Positions 8,849 to 17,268 of a stretch of 64,000 bases of DNA are shown here, one piece after another; positions within the stretch are counted from its first letter, which is position 1; each line of letters opens with the position of its first letter. The notes under the pieces are model-generated. The model did no database searches. It had not been told where the DNA came from and saw nothing but the letters and a program-made list of their open reading frames with translations. The position numbers and the translations under genes are program-made. The stretch is from CAG-882 sp050874385 (GTDB lineage Bacteria > Bacillota > Clostridia > Lachnospirales > Lachnospiraceae): NCBI GenBank assembly GCA_050874385.1, contig JBNMKO010000004.1:16341-80340 (forward strand). Reading direction: 5' to 3'.

Positions 8849-9607
8849 CTATTGTTTTGTCACCACATACATAAATGCATCCTCAAGGTTAGATACAACT
8901 ATCTTATCTCCCCTCTCACACGCCTCCTTCTGTGTTGCAGACTTTATAGCCTTGGGCGAGTCAAAATACTTTAACTGTCCGGCTGATATTATCATAACCT
9001 TGTCGGCAATGCTCTCTATATCGCTCACAACATGTGTGGCATATATCACAATCTTATCCTTTGACAATTCCGATATGAATTTTCTTAAATTCACACGCTC
9101 CTTAGGGTCGAGCCCCGCCGTCGGCTCATCAAGTATCAGAAGCTTTGGCTCTCCAAGAAGTGCCTGCGCCAGCATAACCCTCTGCTTCATTCCACCCGAA
9201 AAGCTGCCAATTCTTTTGTAACGCACATTCCACAAATTTACCTTTTTTAACAGATACTCAAGCTGCTGTCTTATCTGCTTGCCGCCAATGCCCTTTAGCG
9301 CACCCATATATTTTAAAAACATCACCGGTGTCATCTCATCGTAAAAGCCCTGCTGCTGTGGCATATATCCGACAACCTTGCGATACTGCTTTCCAAGCTC
9401 CAAAATATCCTGCCCGTCGAACTTTATTGTACCGCCGTTCTCCTTATTCCTCGGTATATTGTCAGTTATCAGATTGATTAATGTGCTCTTTCCCGCGCCG
9501 TTTACGCCCAGCAGCCCATACACCCCTTCACAAAAACTAACCGATATGTCACTAAGCGCCACAAAGCTTCCATAATTTTTAGTCAGATGCTCTATCACAA
9601 GTTCCAT
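8849..9607 (-). CDS. ABC transporter ATP-binding protein
   Basis: 252 aa. All motifs are present: Walker A GVNGAGKST, Q-loop in MPQQQGFYDEM, signature FSGGMKQR, Walker B LLILDEPTAGLDP and a switch His in ATHVVSD. The sequence is of the ABC-2 exporter class (CcmA/NatA-like). It is the last gene of a three-gene minus-strand operon with the permease and a lipoprotein, so it should energise that permease. Substrate unknown. Confidence 0.92.
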   Translation of the reverse strand: MELVIEHLTKNYGSFVALSDISVSFCEGVYGLLGVNGAGKSTLINLITDNIPRNKENGGTIKFDGQDILELGKQYRKVVGYMPQQQGFYDEMTPVMFLKYMGALKGIGGKQIRQQLEYLLKKVNLWNVRYKRIGSFSGGMKQRVMLAQALLGEPKLLILDEPTAGLDPKERVNLRKFISELSKDKIVIYATHVVSDIESIADKVMIISAGQLKYFDSPKAIKSATQKEACERGDKIVVSNLEDAFMYVVTKQ

Positions 9608-9662
9608 TATAGCCCTCCAATTCGCTGCTTTACAGTGACTTAAAATATAATGTTCAACTATG

Positions 9663-11879
9663 TCAAACTCTCAATATCTTCGTCCAGTTCCTTATCCCAA
9701 AAAACGTCACAGCCACACCAACAGTAAACAATAAGCCAAGCACCATTGCTGATTGGGCGCACTGAGCTGCCCCGCTCTGAAAACCTGAAAACTGCATATA
9801 TCTTATCACTGAAAACGGTTCCACAGCCCTCACTCCAAGGCGCAGTATGATGTACGGCATAAGTCCTGCTATTCCAACCGCGATACCGATAAATCTTCCC
9901 GCCATAACCGCAACCCCTGATATAGTAAGTGAAATTGCCAGTGTAAACATCACCCTATATAAGAACATTATTGCAATGTATGTTATTATATTTATCTTGA
10001 AAGGATACACGGCAAGCCAGCTAAGTGACTGAACCCACGCATCGGCATTTTCAAAGCCGTACACTCCGCTAACATTTTTTGCAAAAATAAAACTCTCCAT
10101 AAAAATTATTATGAGGTTGATAAAAAACAACATGACAAGCTTTTTTATGTAATACGCATTGCGCCCTTTCGGGGTTGAAATGATAATCGCCCTCATGTTT
10201 TTTTCGTCATCGTATGCAAAAAGTGATGCCGCCAAAATCACCACGCACAGATAAATACACACCAGATTTAGTTCCTCCGTCAAAGCCGCCGGTTCTCCGA
10301 TTAAGTACCCATACGCCGCCTCGTTTACGAGTGTTCCTCTTATCCCGCGGCTTTCATACAGGGTATTAAGAGAATTAATCTGGTTTTGAATGTCCCCTGC
10401 TGCCCGCACCTTGTCACTCATCGCCGCGACACGCATAATCGCGGTGCTGTACTCTGCCATAGTCGCCTCACCGTCGGCAAACCGCTTACCCACCTCGCTC
10501 TGCATATTGCACAACTGTGTGTATTCATCAATTATTTTCTGCAAATATATATTTTTTTCTTCATCGTCAAGAGCTGAAATGTCTGCATACATTTCACATT
10601 TTATTTTTGCCACATTGCTGTACTGGGCGGTGTTTGTCCTGCTGTTGTCAGCTACCAGAAAAATTGCAAGAAAGATAATCAAAATTGCCCTGTGTTTTAT
10701 CAAAAACATATATACAGAAATTCCACCCGCCGGAATATGCGAGATAAGTCTGTTATATTCATATTCAACACCGTCAACAAATTTTGTGAACCACGTCTCC
10801 CCTCCGATTATGCGTCTGCCGGACATGTACACACACAGCACACCAAGCAGCATAAGCATAACCACAGCGAACACTGCCGCCATGTTTCCCGCTGCAACTG
10901 CATTTCCGAAAAAGCTGACATTCACATAGTTTGAAAACCAGTCCCTGCTCATTATGAGCGCCAGAATATTCATGTATTTTAAAAGTAAAATCGCACTCTG
11001 TGAAGTGACATTGAATAAAATATATTCTACTGCGAAAGCTGCGGCTCCGACAATAACACATATTACCGGATTTCCAAACAGCCCCAGCAAAAACAGCATG
11101 AAAAGCCCCGCCAATGCAAGCCCGCCTACCGTATAAATTCCATACAAAACAATTCCGCCACCGACACTTATACAACTGCGAAACTGGGAAAATTCCGGTA
11201 TGCTCTGCATCGGCTTGTCAAAAATATCCGCACCGCCATATATACCAAACCCGACGGCAAGATGTACCGCTATGAACACAGCACTTATTCCTATCGCAGA
11301 GAATATGATTACTGCCACTCTTGCCGTTCCAAGCATGTATCTTCCACCGGGCGTTGCATATATCACGGTTTTTAGGCTCTTTTTATTTCCCAAGTCCATT
11401 GAAGCCACAATGACAACCATTGCCCCTAACATAAAAAACACACAATAATTATAGGAAAAAAATGTTCGCACAGCAGAGTCATTTATAAGCTCGTGACGCA
11501 CTCCTTGCAGTCTTGAGAAATCACTGATAACCCTGCGCTGATTGTTGTACGAAAAACTTCCCTTTTTTGAGAATATTCCTATTTTGAGATTTTCTTTTGC
11601 TCGGACAATCACCTGATTTATGCTTTCCTTATACTGGTTTACATAATTTTCTCTGTCCTGCAACATTATGCTCACGCCGTTTCCGGCAGCCGCAAGGTCA
11701 GCCTCATTATAGCTCCCATTTTCGAGAATATCCGAGTACTCCCTGTACAGGACATTTCCGCTCTGCCCATTAAAATACAGCACGCAGGATACGAACAGCA
11801 TGCACAGTATAACAAGCACACGTCTAAGCGAATATACACGTCTTAATTCGTTAAAAAATACCGCCATGCAGCTATTCAC
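9663..11879 (-). CDS. ABC-2 type permease, duplicated halves
   Basis: 738 aa with about 12 hydrophobic segments in two blocks. Each block starts with a membrane segment after a short basic N-terminal part, followed by a soluble extracellular loop (about 40-130 and about 420-520) and five or six membrane segments. This looks like two ABC-2 permease subunits fused into one chain, which fits one ATPase gene. Its start overlaps the end of the lipoprotein gene by 8 nt, so the two are translationally coupled. The long extracellular loops suggest interaction with the lipoprotein or a large ligand. Export or immunity is possible; no substrate can be read from the sequence. Confidence 0.82.
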   Translation of the reverse strand: MNSCMAVFFNELRRVYSLRRVLVILCMLFVSCVLYFNGQSGNVLYREYSDILENGSYNEADLAAAGNGVSIMLQDRENYVNQYKESINQVIVRAKENLKIGIFSKKGSFSYNNQRRVISDFSRLQGVRHELINDSAVRTFFSYNYCVFFMLGAMVVIVASMDLGNKKSLKTVIYATPGGRYMLGTARVAVIIFSAIGISAVFIAVHLAVGFGIYGGADIFDKPMQSIPEFSQFRSCISVGGGIVLYGIYTVGGLALAGLFMLFLLGLFGNPVICVIVGAAAFAVEYILFNVTSQSAILLLKYMNILALIMSRDWFSNYVNVSFFGNAVAAGNMAAVFAVVMLMLLGVLCVYMSGRRIIGGETWFTKFVDGVEYEYNRLISHIPAGGISVYMFLIKHRAILIIFLAIFLVADNSRTNTAQYSNVAKIKCEMYADISALDDEEKNIYLQKIIDEYTQLCNMQSEVGKRFADGEATMAEYSTAIMRVAAMSDKVRAAGDIQNQINSLNTLYESRGIRGTLVNEAAYGYLIGEPAALTEELNLVCIYLCVVILAASLFAYDDEKNMRAIIISTPKGRNAYYIKKLVMLFFINLIIIFMESFIFAKNVSGVYGFENADAWVQSLSWLAVYPFKINIITYIAIMFLYRVMFTLAISLTISGVAVMAGRFIGIAVGIAGLMPYIILRLGVRAVEPFSVIRYMQFSGFQSGAAQCAQSAMVLGLLFTVGVAVTFFGIRNWTKILRV

Positions 11880-13080
11880 CCCATATTCTTATCAATTCAC
11901 ATTTCTGTGAACCTATGTTTTTCTTGTCATACACATACCATGATTTATTCAGATTGGTAAATATAAAATAATTTTCATCACAGCCCCTGGTATACAATAT
12001 GGTATTTACATCATCGGGGTCATCTAACTTTATATCTGCCACAAATGTTCCATTCTTGTCCAAAACCGTGATAATACGTTCCACATCGATATGCTCAAAC
12101 CAGTAATAATGTGCGCCTTGCATATTATCCAGATATATGTAATTGCTGTCGTACCATATATAATACATCATATTATCCTGCGTTTTATACAACGCCGCAG
12201 TTTCCTTGGTGTTGAGGTCATATCTGTACAGCATTGCATCATTCAATGAGTGATAGTACACACACCCATCTGTCACCGTATATCCGCTCACGTCATCTCT
12301 GCCTAAAATATCACAAGCGCCATCGTCATTAATCTGAAAAAGCTCGTATGCCTCATGTACAGAATTATCCTCTGCGGTACTCTGCGTAACCTCCGAAAAA
12401 AATACCCCCTCATCACAGCCCTTAAAATATCTTCCTACAAGATACTCCCCTCTCTTTTCAAACACCAGCTCCTTTTCGGAAGGTTTATTCAGGTTTATTT
12501 TATATACAGACTGCACACTCTCAGAATTTTCATAATTGTCAATCACATAGTACAGATATCCTTTGCAAATCACGAAGTCGCTCACATTTTGCTGGCGGTT
12601 CTCATCGATAATACATACTCTCTCACGCACAGAACCATCGGCAGCTATGGTGTACAGCCCGAGTCCCTTATCATCGGTCATCATAAAATACAATTTTCCC
12701 GCATAGCATTTAATTCCGTTGAGTGAACTAGGGCAGTTCTCATCTCTTATATACCCATCACAATTTTTAAAGCCGCAGTCCGCTGAGTCCGTCTTGTGCT
12801 GGCAGCCGCTCACATCGCATGAATGTGTGCAATTAGGCTTATTACACAACACCACTGACTGCTCTGCGCCCACTGGATAATAATATATCAACTGTCCTCC
12901 CGTGACATACGGCTGCATAAAGTAATATCCGTCCTCCGTCGCACCCACCTCAGAAAAATTATTCTGTGCCACATCCGTGACGCTGATTTTTTTTGCTGCA
13001 CAGCCCGTAAGCAACAATACCGCCGCAAACGCCGTCATAATTAAAATAATTTTCCTTTGTTTTACTCTGTTATGTCCCAT
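11872..13080 (-). CDS. Cys-rich lipoprotein of the ABC operon (DUF5050-like propeller)
   Basis: 402 aa. A signal peptide ends in a lipobox, LLTGC (Cys27). The mature part has repeated segments of the type GYLYYVIDN, DGCVYYHS and DSNYIYLDN, about 50 residues apart, typical of beta-propellers of the DUF5050/TolB-like group. An unusual cysteine cluster near the N-terminus (NKPNCTHSCDVSGCQHK, then ADCGFKNCDGYI) could bind metal or form disulfides. It is the first gene of the operon, with AGGGGTGG before the ATG. I infer a surface sensor or ligand-binding role for the exporter that follows. Confidence 0.75.
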   Translation of the reverse strand: MGHNRVKQRKIILIMTAFAAVLLLTGCAAKKISVTDVAQNNFSEVGATEDGYYFMQPYVTGGQLIYYYPVGAEQSVVLCNKPNCTHSCDVSGCQHKTDSADCGFKNCDGYIRDENCPSSLNGIKCYAGKLYFMMTDDKGLGLYTIAADGSVRERVCIIDENRQQNVSDFVICKGYLYYVIDNYENSESVQSVYKINLNKPSEKELVFEKRGEYLVGRYFKGCDEGVFFSEVTQSTAEDNSVHEAYELFQINDDGACDILGRDDVSGYTVTDGCVYYHSLNDAMLYRYDLNTKETAALYKTQDNMMYYIWYDSNYIYLDNMQGAHYYWFEHIDVERIITVLDKNGTFVADIKLDDPDDVNTILYTRGCDENYFIFTNLNKSWYVYDKKNIGSQKCELIRIWGE

Positions 13081-13153
13081 AAAACACCACCCCTTTCATC
13101 ATAAAAATATTGAACTTAGTTTTTATTTTTATAAGGAAAGCATACTCTCCATT

Positions 13154-13171
13154 TCTTACAGGAGTCTTACA
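13154..13171 (-). promoter_or_regulatory. direct repeats upstream of the ABC-lipoprotein operon
   Basis: TGTAAGA occurs twice on the minus strand (13171-13165 and 13160-13154), spaced 11 bp start to start, about one helical turn. They lie some 75-90 nt before the lipoprotein ATG. Such phased repeats are typical response-regulator sites, but no two-component genes lie beside this operon. Confidence 0.35.
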
Positions 13172-13341
13172 TGGGAGGTACTTTTTATCGTTTTCACCAA
13201 ATTACGTCTTGTGCAGATGCCGCCACACATTTGACCTTTTTCCAGTGTTAAAGTGTTAAATTGCCTTGTTTTATAAGGCTTTTTGTAGAAAAATTTCATG
13301 TATAATTTTGTGTACAATCCGTGAATTTTTTTCTTAAACCC

Positions 13342-13371
13342 TTGACGTGTATACAATGTGCATTGTATAAT
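13342..13371 (+). promoter_or_regulatory. pflB promoter
   Basis: TTGACG (13342-13347), 18-nt spacer, TATAAT (13366-13371). Transcription would start near 13378, leaving about 110 nt of leader before the ATG, with AGGAGG at 13469-13474. The near-consensus elements fit the highly biased codon use of the gene. Confidence 0.75.
13350..13369. promoter_or_regulatory. palindromic operator inside the pflB promoter
   Basis: TATACAATG-TG-CATTGTATA is a perfect inverted repeat with 9-bp arms that fills the spacer and covers most of the -10 box. A bound dimer would block RNA polymerase. It does not match the usual Rex, Fnr/CRP or CcpA site patterns I know. Confidence 0.6.
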
Positions 13372-13485
13372 ACAGCCATAAACAAAGTGTATAATCCGTT
13401 CGGTTGGGACAGCATGTCTAGTCTAATCGTTTAGGGGCGGATAACACATATAATCACTTTACTATAATAGGAGGTTTTTTTCATT

Positions 13486-15594
13486 ATGAGATCAGAATGG
13501 ACAGGTTTCGTAGGCGGTAAGTGGGAAGAGCAGGTTGATGTAAGAGACTTCATTCAGAAGAACTACACACCTTATGAGGGAGATGATTCTTTCCTTTGCG
13601 GTCCTACAGAGGCAACTAATACTCTTTGGGCACAGGTTATGGAGCTTTCAAAGCAGGAGCGTGAGAAGGGCGGAGTCCTTGATATGGATACTAAGGTTCC
13701 TTCAACAATCACATCCCATGCAGCAGGCTACCTTAACAAGGACTTAGAGAAGATTGTTGGTTTCCAGACAGATAAGCCTTTCAAGAGATCACTTCAGCCA
13801 TACGGCGGTATCAACATGGCTAAGGCTGCCCTTGTTACTAACGGTTACCAGATTGACCCAGGCGTTGAGGAGTTCTTCACAATTCACAGAAAGACTCATA
13901 ACGCAGGTGTATTCGACGCTTACACTCCAGAGATGAGAGTTTGCCGTTCTAACCACATCATCACAGGTCTTCCTGATGCTTATGGCCGTGGACGTATCAT
14001 CGGCGACTACAGAAGAGTTGCTCTTTACGGTGTAGATTTCCTTATCAAGGACAAGGAGAACCAGAAGGCTACTACTTCTAAGGTTATGACTCCAGACGTT
14101 ATCCGTGACAGAGAGGAGCTTTCAGAGCAGATTAGAGCTCTCAAGGAGTTAAAGAAGTTAGCTGAGATTTACGGCTGTGATATCTCTAACCCAGCTACTA
14201 ACGTACAGGAAGCTATTCAGGCTACTTACTTTGGTTACCTTGCTGCTGTTAAGGAGCAGAACGGTGCTGCTATGTCCCTCGGACGTACATCTACATTCCT
14301 TGACTGCTATGCTCAGAGAGATTTAGCTAACGGTACATTTACAGAGGAGCAGATTCAGGAGTTCGTTGACCACTTCATCATGAAGTTAAGACTTGTTAAG
14401 TTCGCTCGTACACCTGAGTACAACGCACTCTTCGCTGGTGACCCTACATGGGTAACAGAGTCCCTTGGTGGTATGGGTGTTGATGGACGTACACTTGTAA
14501 CAAAGATGTGCTTCCGTTACCTTCACACATTAAGCAACCTTGGTACAGCTCCGGAGCCTAACATGACAGTTCTCTGGTCAACAAGACTTCCAGAGGGATG
14601 GAAGAAGTTCTGTGCTAAGACATCTATCATGTCATCTTCAGTTCAGTACGAGAACGATGACCTCATGAGAGTAACTCATGGTGATGACTATGCTATCGCT
14701 TGCTGCGTATCTTCAATGAGAGTTGGCAAGGAGATGCAGTTCTTCGGAGCTAGAGCTAACCTTGCTAAGTGTCTCCTCTACGCTATCAACGGTGGTGTTG
14801 ATGAGAAGACTGGTGTTCAGGTTGGTCCTAAGTACAGACCTGTTGAGGGCGAGTACCTTGATTACGATGATGTAATTGCTAAGTACACAGATATGATGGA
14901 GTGGTTAGCAGATGTTTATGTTAACACACTTAACGTAATTCACTATATGCATGATAAGTACTGCTATGAGAGACTTCAGATGGCTCTTCATGACAGAGAA
15001 GTTAAGAGATACTTCGCAACAGGTATCGCTGGTCTTTCAGTTGTAGCTGACTCCTTATCAGCAATCAAGTATGCTAAGGTTAAGGTTATCAGAACTGACG
15101 TTGAGATTACTAAGAAGGTTAAGGATCCTCAGACAGCTAAGTCTGTTATCAAGACAATCGGTGTTGCTAAGAACGTAGCTACTGATTTCGAGGTTGAGGG
15201 CGAGTTCCCTAAGTATGGTAACAACGATGACAGAGTTGATAAGATCGCAGTTGAGGTAGTTGAGAAGTTCATGGCTATGGTTCGTTCCCACTACACATAC
15301 AGAAACAGCGTTCCTACAACATCTATCCTTACAATCACATCTAACGTTACTTATGGTAACGCTACAGGTTCTACACCTGATGGACGTAAGGCTGGCGTTC
15401 CATTCGCTCCTGGTGCTAACCCAATGCACGGACGTGATAAGAACGGTGCTGTAGCTTCCCTTTCATCAGTTGCTAAGCTTCCATTCAAGGATGCTCAGGA
15501 TGGTATTTCTAACACATTTACTATCGTTCCAGGTGCTCTTGGTAAGGAAGATGCTGTATTTGCAGGCGACTTAGATATCGACTTAAATAAGTAA
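13486..15594 (+). CDS. pflB: pyruvate formate-lyase, catalytic part without the glycyl-radical domain
   Basis: 702 aa. The enzyme converts pyruvate and CoA to acetyl-CoA and formate. The PFL barrel is complete, including the active-site cysteine pair Cys406-Cys407 in YAIACCVSS and the late motif PFAPGANPMHGRD. The chain ends at ALGKEDAVFAGDLDIDLNK, exactly where the linker to the C-terminal radical domain begins in E. coli PflB (760 aa), so the RVSGYAV glycyl loop is missing. That loop is encoded separately at 15949-16194, and the stop here is followed by a hairpin and independent ribosome-binding sites. Codons are strongly biased, as in highly expressed genes. The protein must work with the separate domain, or be backed by an intact copy elsewhere. 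Confidence 0.95.
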   Translation: MRSEWTGFVGGKWEEQVDVRDFIQKNYTPYEGDDSFLCGPTEATNTLWAQVMELSKQEREKGGVLDMDTKVPSTITSHAAGYLNKDLEKIVGFQTDKPFKRSLQPYGGINMAKAALVTNGYQIDPGVEEFFTIHRKTHNAGVFDAYTPEMRVCRSNHIITGLPDAYGRGRIIGDYRRVALYGVDFLIKDKENQKATTSKVMTPDVIRDREELSEQIRALKELKKLAEIYGCDISNPATNVQEAIQATYFGYLAAVKEQNGAAMSLGRTSTFLDCYAQRDLANGTFTEEQIQEFVDHFIMKLRLVKFARTPEYNALFAGDPTWVTESLGGMGVDGRTLVTKMCFRYLHTLSNLGTAPEPNMTVLWSTRLPEGWKKFCAKTSIMSSSVQYENDDLMRVTHGDDYAIACCVSSMRVGKEMQFFGARANLAKCLLYAINGGVDEKTGVQVGPKYRPVEGEYLDYDDVIAKYTDMMEWLADVYVNTLNVIHYMHDKYCYERLQMALHDREVKRYFATGIAGLSVVADSLSAIKYAKVKVIRTDVEITKKVKDPQTAKSVIKTIGVAKNVATDFEVEGEFPKYGNNDDRVDKIAVEVVEKFMAMVRSHYTYRNSVPTTSILTITSNVTYGNATGSTPDGRKAGVPFAPGANPMHGRDKNGAVASLSSVAKLPFKDAQDGISNTFTIVPGALGKEDAVFAGDLDIDLNK

Positions 15595-15612
15595 TTAGAA
15601 AAAATATTAACC

Positions 15613-15655
15613 CACAGTCTCCGGACTGCCTCCAATCAGCGCAGTTCGGACTGTG
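15613..15655 (+). promoter_or_regulatory. stable hairpin between pflB and the downstream small genes
   Basis: Arms 15613-15629 and 15641-15655 pair over 15 bp with a 2-nt bulge and one G-U pair around an 11-nt loop. A short run, TTTT, follows a few bases later. It could be a leaky terminator or a processing/stabilising element that sets the ratio of the PFL core to the separate radical domain. Confidence 0.5.
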
Positions 15656-15677
15656 CGGAATTTTATAGGAGGTTATC

Positions 15678-15884
15678 ATGGACAACTCAAAAGTGGACGA
15701 CATTGTATCAATGTTAGATAATCTCATGGCTGCCGACGGCGGACATGTCAACGTGGTCGTTGACAATGCTGCCCCTGCAGACGAAAAGACAGTACAGACC
15801 AACAACAGTCTCGCCTGCAACGGTCAGATGGCCTGCAGCGTTCCGACACTCCATGTCGGACTTGACGGAGACGAGAATGAATAG
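15678..15884 (+). CDS. small glycyl-radical-domain-like protein without the radical loop (68 aa)
   Basis: 68 aa, preceded by AGGAGG (15667-15672). Residues 6-30 align without gaps with residues 9-33 of the neighbouring radical-domain protein: both have D, MLD, Ala, Gly, His, NV, V and Asn at matching positions. After that point the radical-bearing loop is absent and is replaced by a short tail with two cysteines (SLACNGQMACSV) and an acidic end. Codon use (GCC, GAC, TGC; TAG stop) is unlike the optimised codons of pflB and of the radical-domain gene, so it may be less expressed or evolve differently. It could be a decayed duplicate or a regulator occupying the docking site of the radical domain. 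Function unknown. Confidence 0.65.
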   Translation: MDNSKVDDIVSMLDNLMAADGGHVNVVVDNAAPADEKTVQTNNSLACNGQMACSVPTLHVGLDGDENE

Positions 15885-15948
15885 GAGGACAAATCCTCTC
15901 CTTGCTATGGAGCCGGATTTCCTTCGGAAAAATAGGAGGATTAGTATA

Positions 15949-16194
15949 ATGGCAGAAGTTAGTCAGAACCAGATTGATAACCTTGCAGCAATGTTAGATG
16001 GATATGTAGCTAAGGGCGGACATCATCTCAATGTTAATGTTCTCAACAGAGAGACATTGCTTGATGCTCAGGCACATCCTGAGAAGTACCCACAGCTCAC
16101 TATCCGTGTATCAGGATACGCTGTAAACTTCATCAAGCTCACAAAGGCACAGCAGGATGACGTTATCAACAGAACTTTCCATCAGGCTATGTAA
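15949..16194 (+). CDS. grcA: stand-alone glycyl-radical domain of pyruvate formate-lyase (GrcA-like)
   Basis: 81 aa. The sequence matches the C-terminal domain of PflB and of E. coli YfiD/GrcA from the helix NLAAMLDGY through HLNVNVLNRETLLDA to PEKYPQLTIRVSGYAVNF and RTFHQAM. The radical residue is Gly56 in RVSGYAV. The pflA product would abstract its hydrogen. The start is fixed by AGGAGG at 15935-15940, 8 nt before the ATG. Unlike E. coli GrcA, a spare part for a damaged full-length enzyme, the PFL in this operon has no radical domain of its own, so this protein would be required. Its codons are biased like those of pflB. A strong terminator follows. Confidence 0.9.
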   Translation: MAEVSQNQIDNLAAMLDGYVAKGGHHLNVNVLNRETLLDAQAHPEKYPQLTIRVSGYAVNFIKLTKAQQDDVINRTFHQAM

Positions 16195-16212
16195 TTATTA
16201 CAGACCTTTACG

Positions 16213-16250
16213 ACAGGCAGACACTTCTTGTGCCTGCCTGTTTCTTATTT
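16213..16250 (+). terminator. terminator after the radical-domain gene
   Basis: ACAGGCAGACAC (16213-16224) pairs with GTGCCTGCCTGT (16230-16241) around TTCTT with one mismatch, followed by TTTCTTATTTTTT. pflA downstream therefore probably has its own promoter in the AT-rich 220 bp that follow; no consensus pair there is convincing. Confidence 0.8.
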
Positions 16251-16466
16251 TTTATATGGTTTAACTGTCAAAATATGCTCTAAAAATTAATTATATATTT
16301 AGGTATATGGTGACCCAACTATATAAAACATTCTCAATATTTATATATTTTTAACTTTTATTTTGGCATAAATAGTGATATACTTTTATAGTACCAAAAG
16401 GGATTTTCACTGTATTATTGCATTTCATTTGGTATTATTTTTTTGACATGGAGGAACAGGAATTAT

Positions 16467-17234
16467 ATGAACGGGAGAATACATTCCTTAGAAACCTTTG
16501 GCACCGTCGATGGACCGGGAATCCGTTTTGTGGTGTTCGTACAGGGTTGCCCAATGCGTTGTCTATATTGTCATAATCCCGATACATGGGCTACAACCGG
16601 CGGGACAGAGATTTCTGTAGACGAGATTTTACAGAGGTATGAGGACAACAAGTCCTTTTATAAGAACGGAGGTCTTACCGTTACCGGCGGCGAGCCGCTC
16701 CTACAGATAGACTTTCTCACTGAACTTTTTATGAAGGCGAAGGCACAGGGTATACACACATGTATCGACACATCGGGCATTGTTTTTAAGCCTGACAACA
16801 AGTTAATCGTCGATAAGATGGATGTACTTATGCAGTATACAGACCTTGTAATGCTCGACATCAAGCACATCGACCCTGAGGAGCACATAAAGCTGTGCGG
16901 CCAGCCTAACGACGGCATACTCGCATTTGCGCAGTATCTAAGCGATAAGGGTATTCCTACATGGATACGTCATGTAGTGGTACCAGGCATAACGGACAGT
17001 GAGAAGTATCTGTACCAGCTTGGACTTTTCCTTGGAAAGCTCAAGAATGTCAAGGCGCTTGACGTACTGCCTTATCACACGATGGGCGTTGTAAAGTACG
17101 AAAATCTTGGTATCGACTATCCGCTAAAGGGTGTCCCTGCCGAGACTAAGGAACAGGTTATCAAGGCAAAATCTGTTATAATCAAAGGTATTAAAGAAGC
17201 AAGAGCTTCTGTGAATAATACAAACAAACAGTAA
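16467..17234 (+). CDS. pflA: pyruvate formate-lyase activating enzyme (radical SAM)
   Basis: 255 aa from the ATG at 16467, which I prefer to an in-frame TTG at 16443 because the family starts at MNGRIHSLETFGTVDGPG and GGAGG lies in between. The radical-SAM cluster motif GCPMRCLYCHNP gives Cys28, Cys32 and Cys35. GGEP (SAM binding) and the D..GI strand follow. The enzyme uses SAM and a reduced [4Fe-4S] cluster to install the glycyl radical, here on the separate GrcA-like protein. It is followed after 34 nt by a ferredoxin gene on the same transcript, a plausible electron source. Confidence 0.96.
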   Translation: MNGRIHSLETFGTVDGPGIRFVVFVQGCPMRCLYCHNPDTWATTGGTEISVDEILQRYEDNKSFYKNGGLTVTGGEPLLQIDFLTELFMKAKAQGIHTCIDTSGIVFKPDNKLIVDKMDVLMQYTDLVMLDIKHIDPEEHIKLCGQPNDGILAFAQYLSDKGIPTWIRHVVVPGITDSEKYLYQLGLFLGKLKNVKALDVLPYHTMGVVKYENLGIDYPLKGVPAETKEQVIKAKSVIIKGIKEARASVNNTNKQ

Positions 17235-17268
17235 ATAGAAGTGTACTCACTTCAGATGGGAGGAAATT

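Larger units (their letters stand above)
13081..13485. other. 405-bp divergent intergenic region between the ABC operon and pflB
   Basis: The left end holds the ribosome-binding site of the lipoprotein gene and two TCTTACA repeats. Around 13263-13284, GCCTT..AAGGC followed by TTTTT forms a small terminator-like hairpin on the plus strand, weakly preceded by TTGACC at about 13231. It could be an upstream attenuated start for pflB. The right end holds the main pflB promoter, its palindrome and an untranslated leader of about 110 nt. No coding frame here is convincing. Confidence 0.4.

Noticed and set aside
10390..10929. A 179-codon plus-strand frame and neighbours inside the permease gene
   Set aside because: Antisense to the ABC permease; composition is that of a complementary-strand shadow.
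13156..13356. A 66-codon minus-strand frame in the pflB upstream region
   Set aside because: No ribosome-binding site or family resemblance; it overlaps regulatory sequence.
15595..15948. Assembly frameshift as the cause of the split PFL
   Set aside because: The gap holds a stop, a stable hairpin, a complete small gene and two separate AGGAGG sites; no single indel restores one frame.
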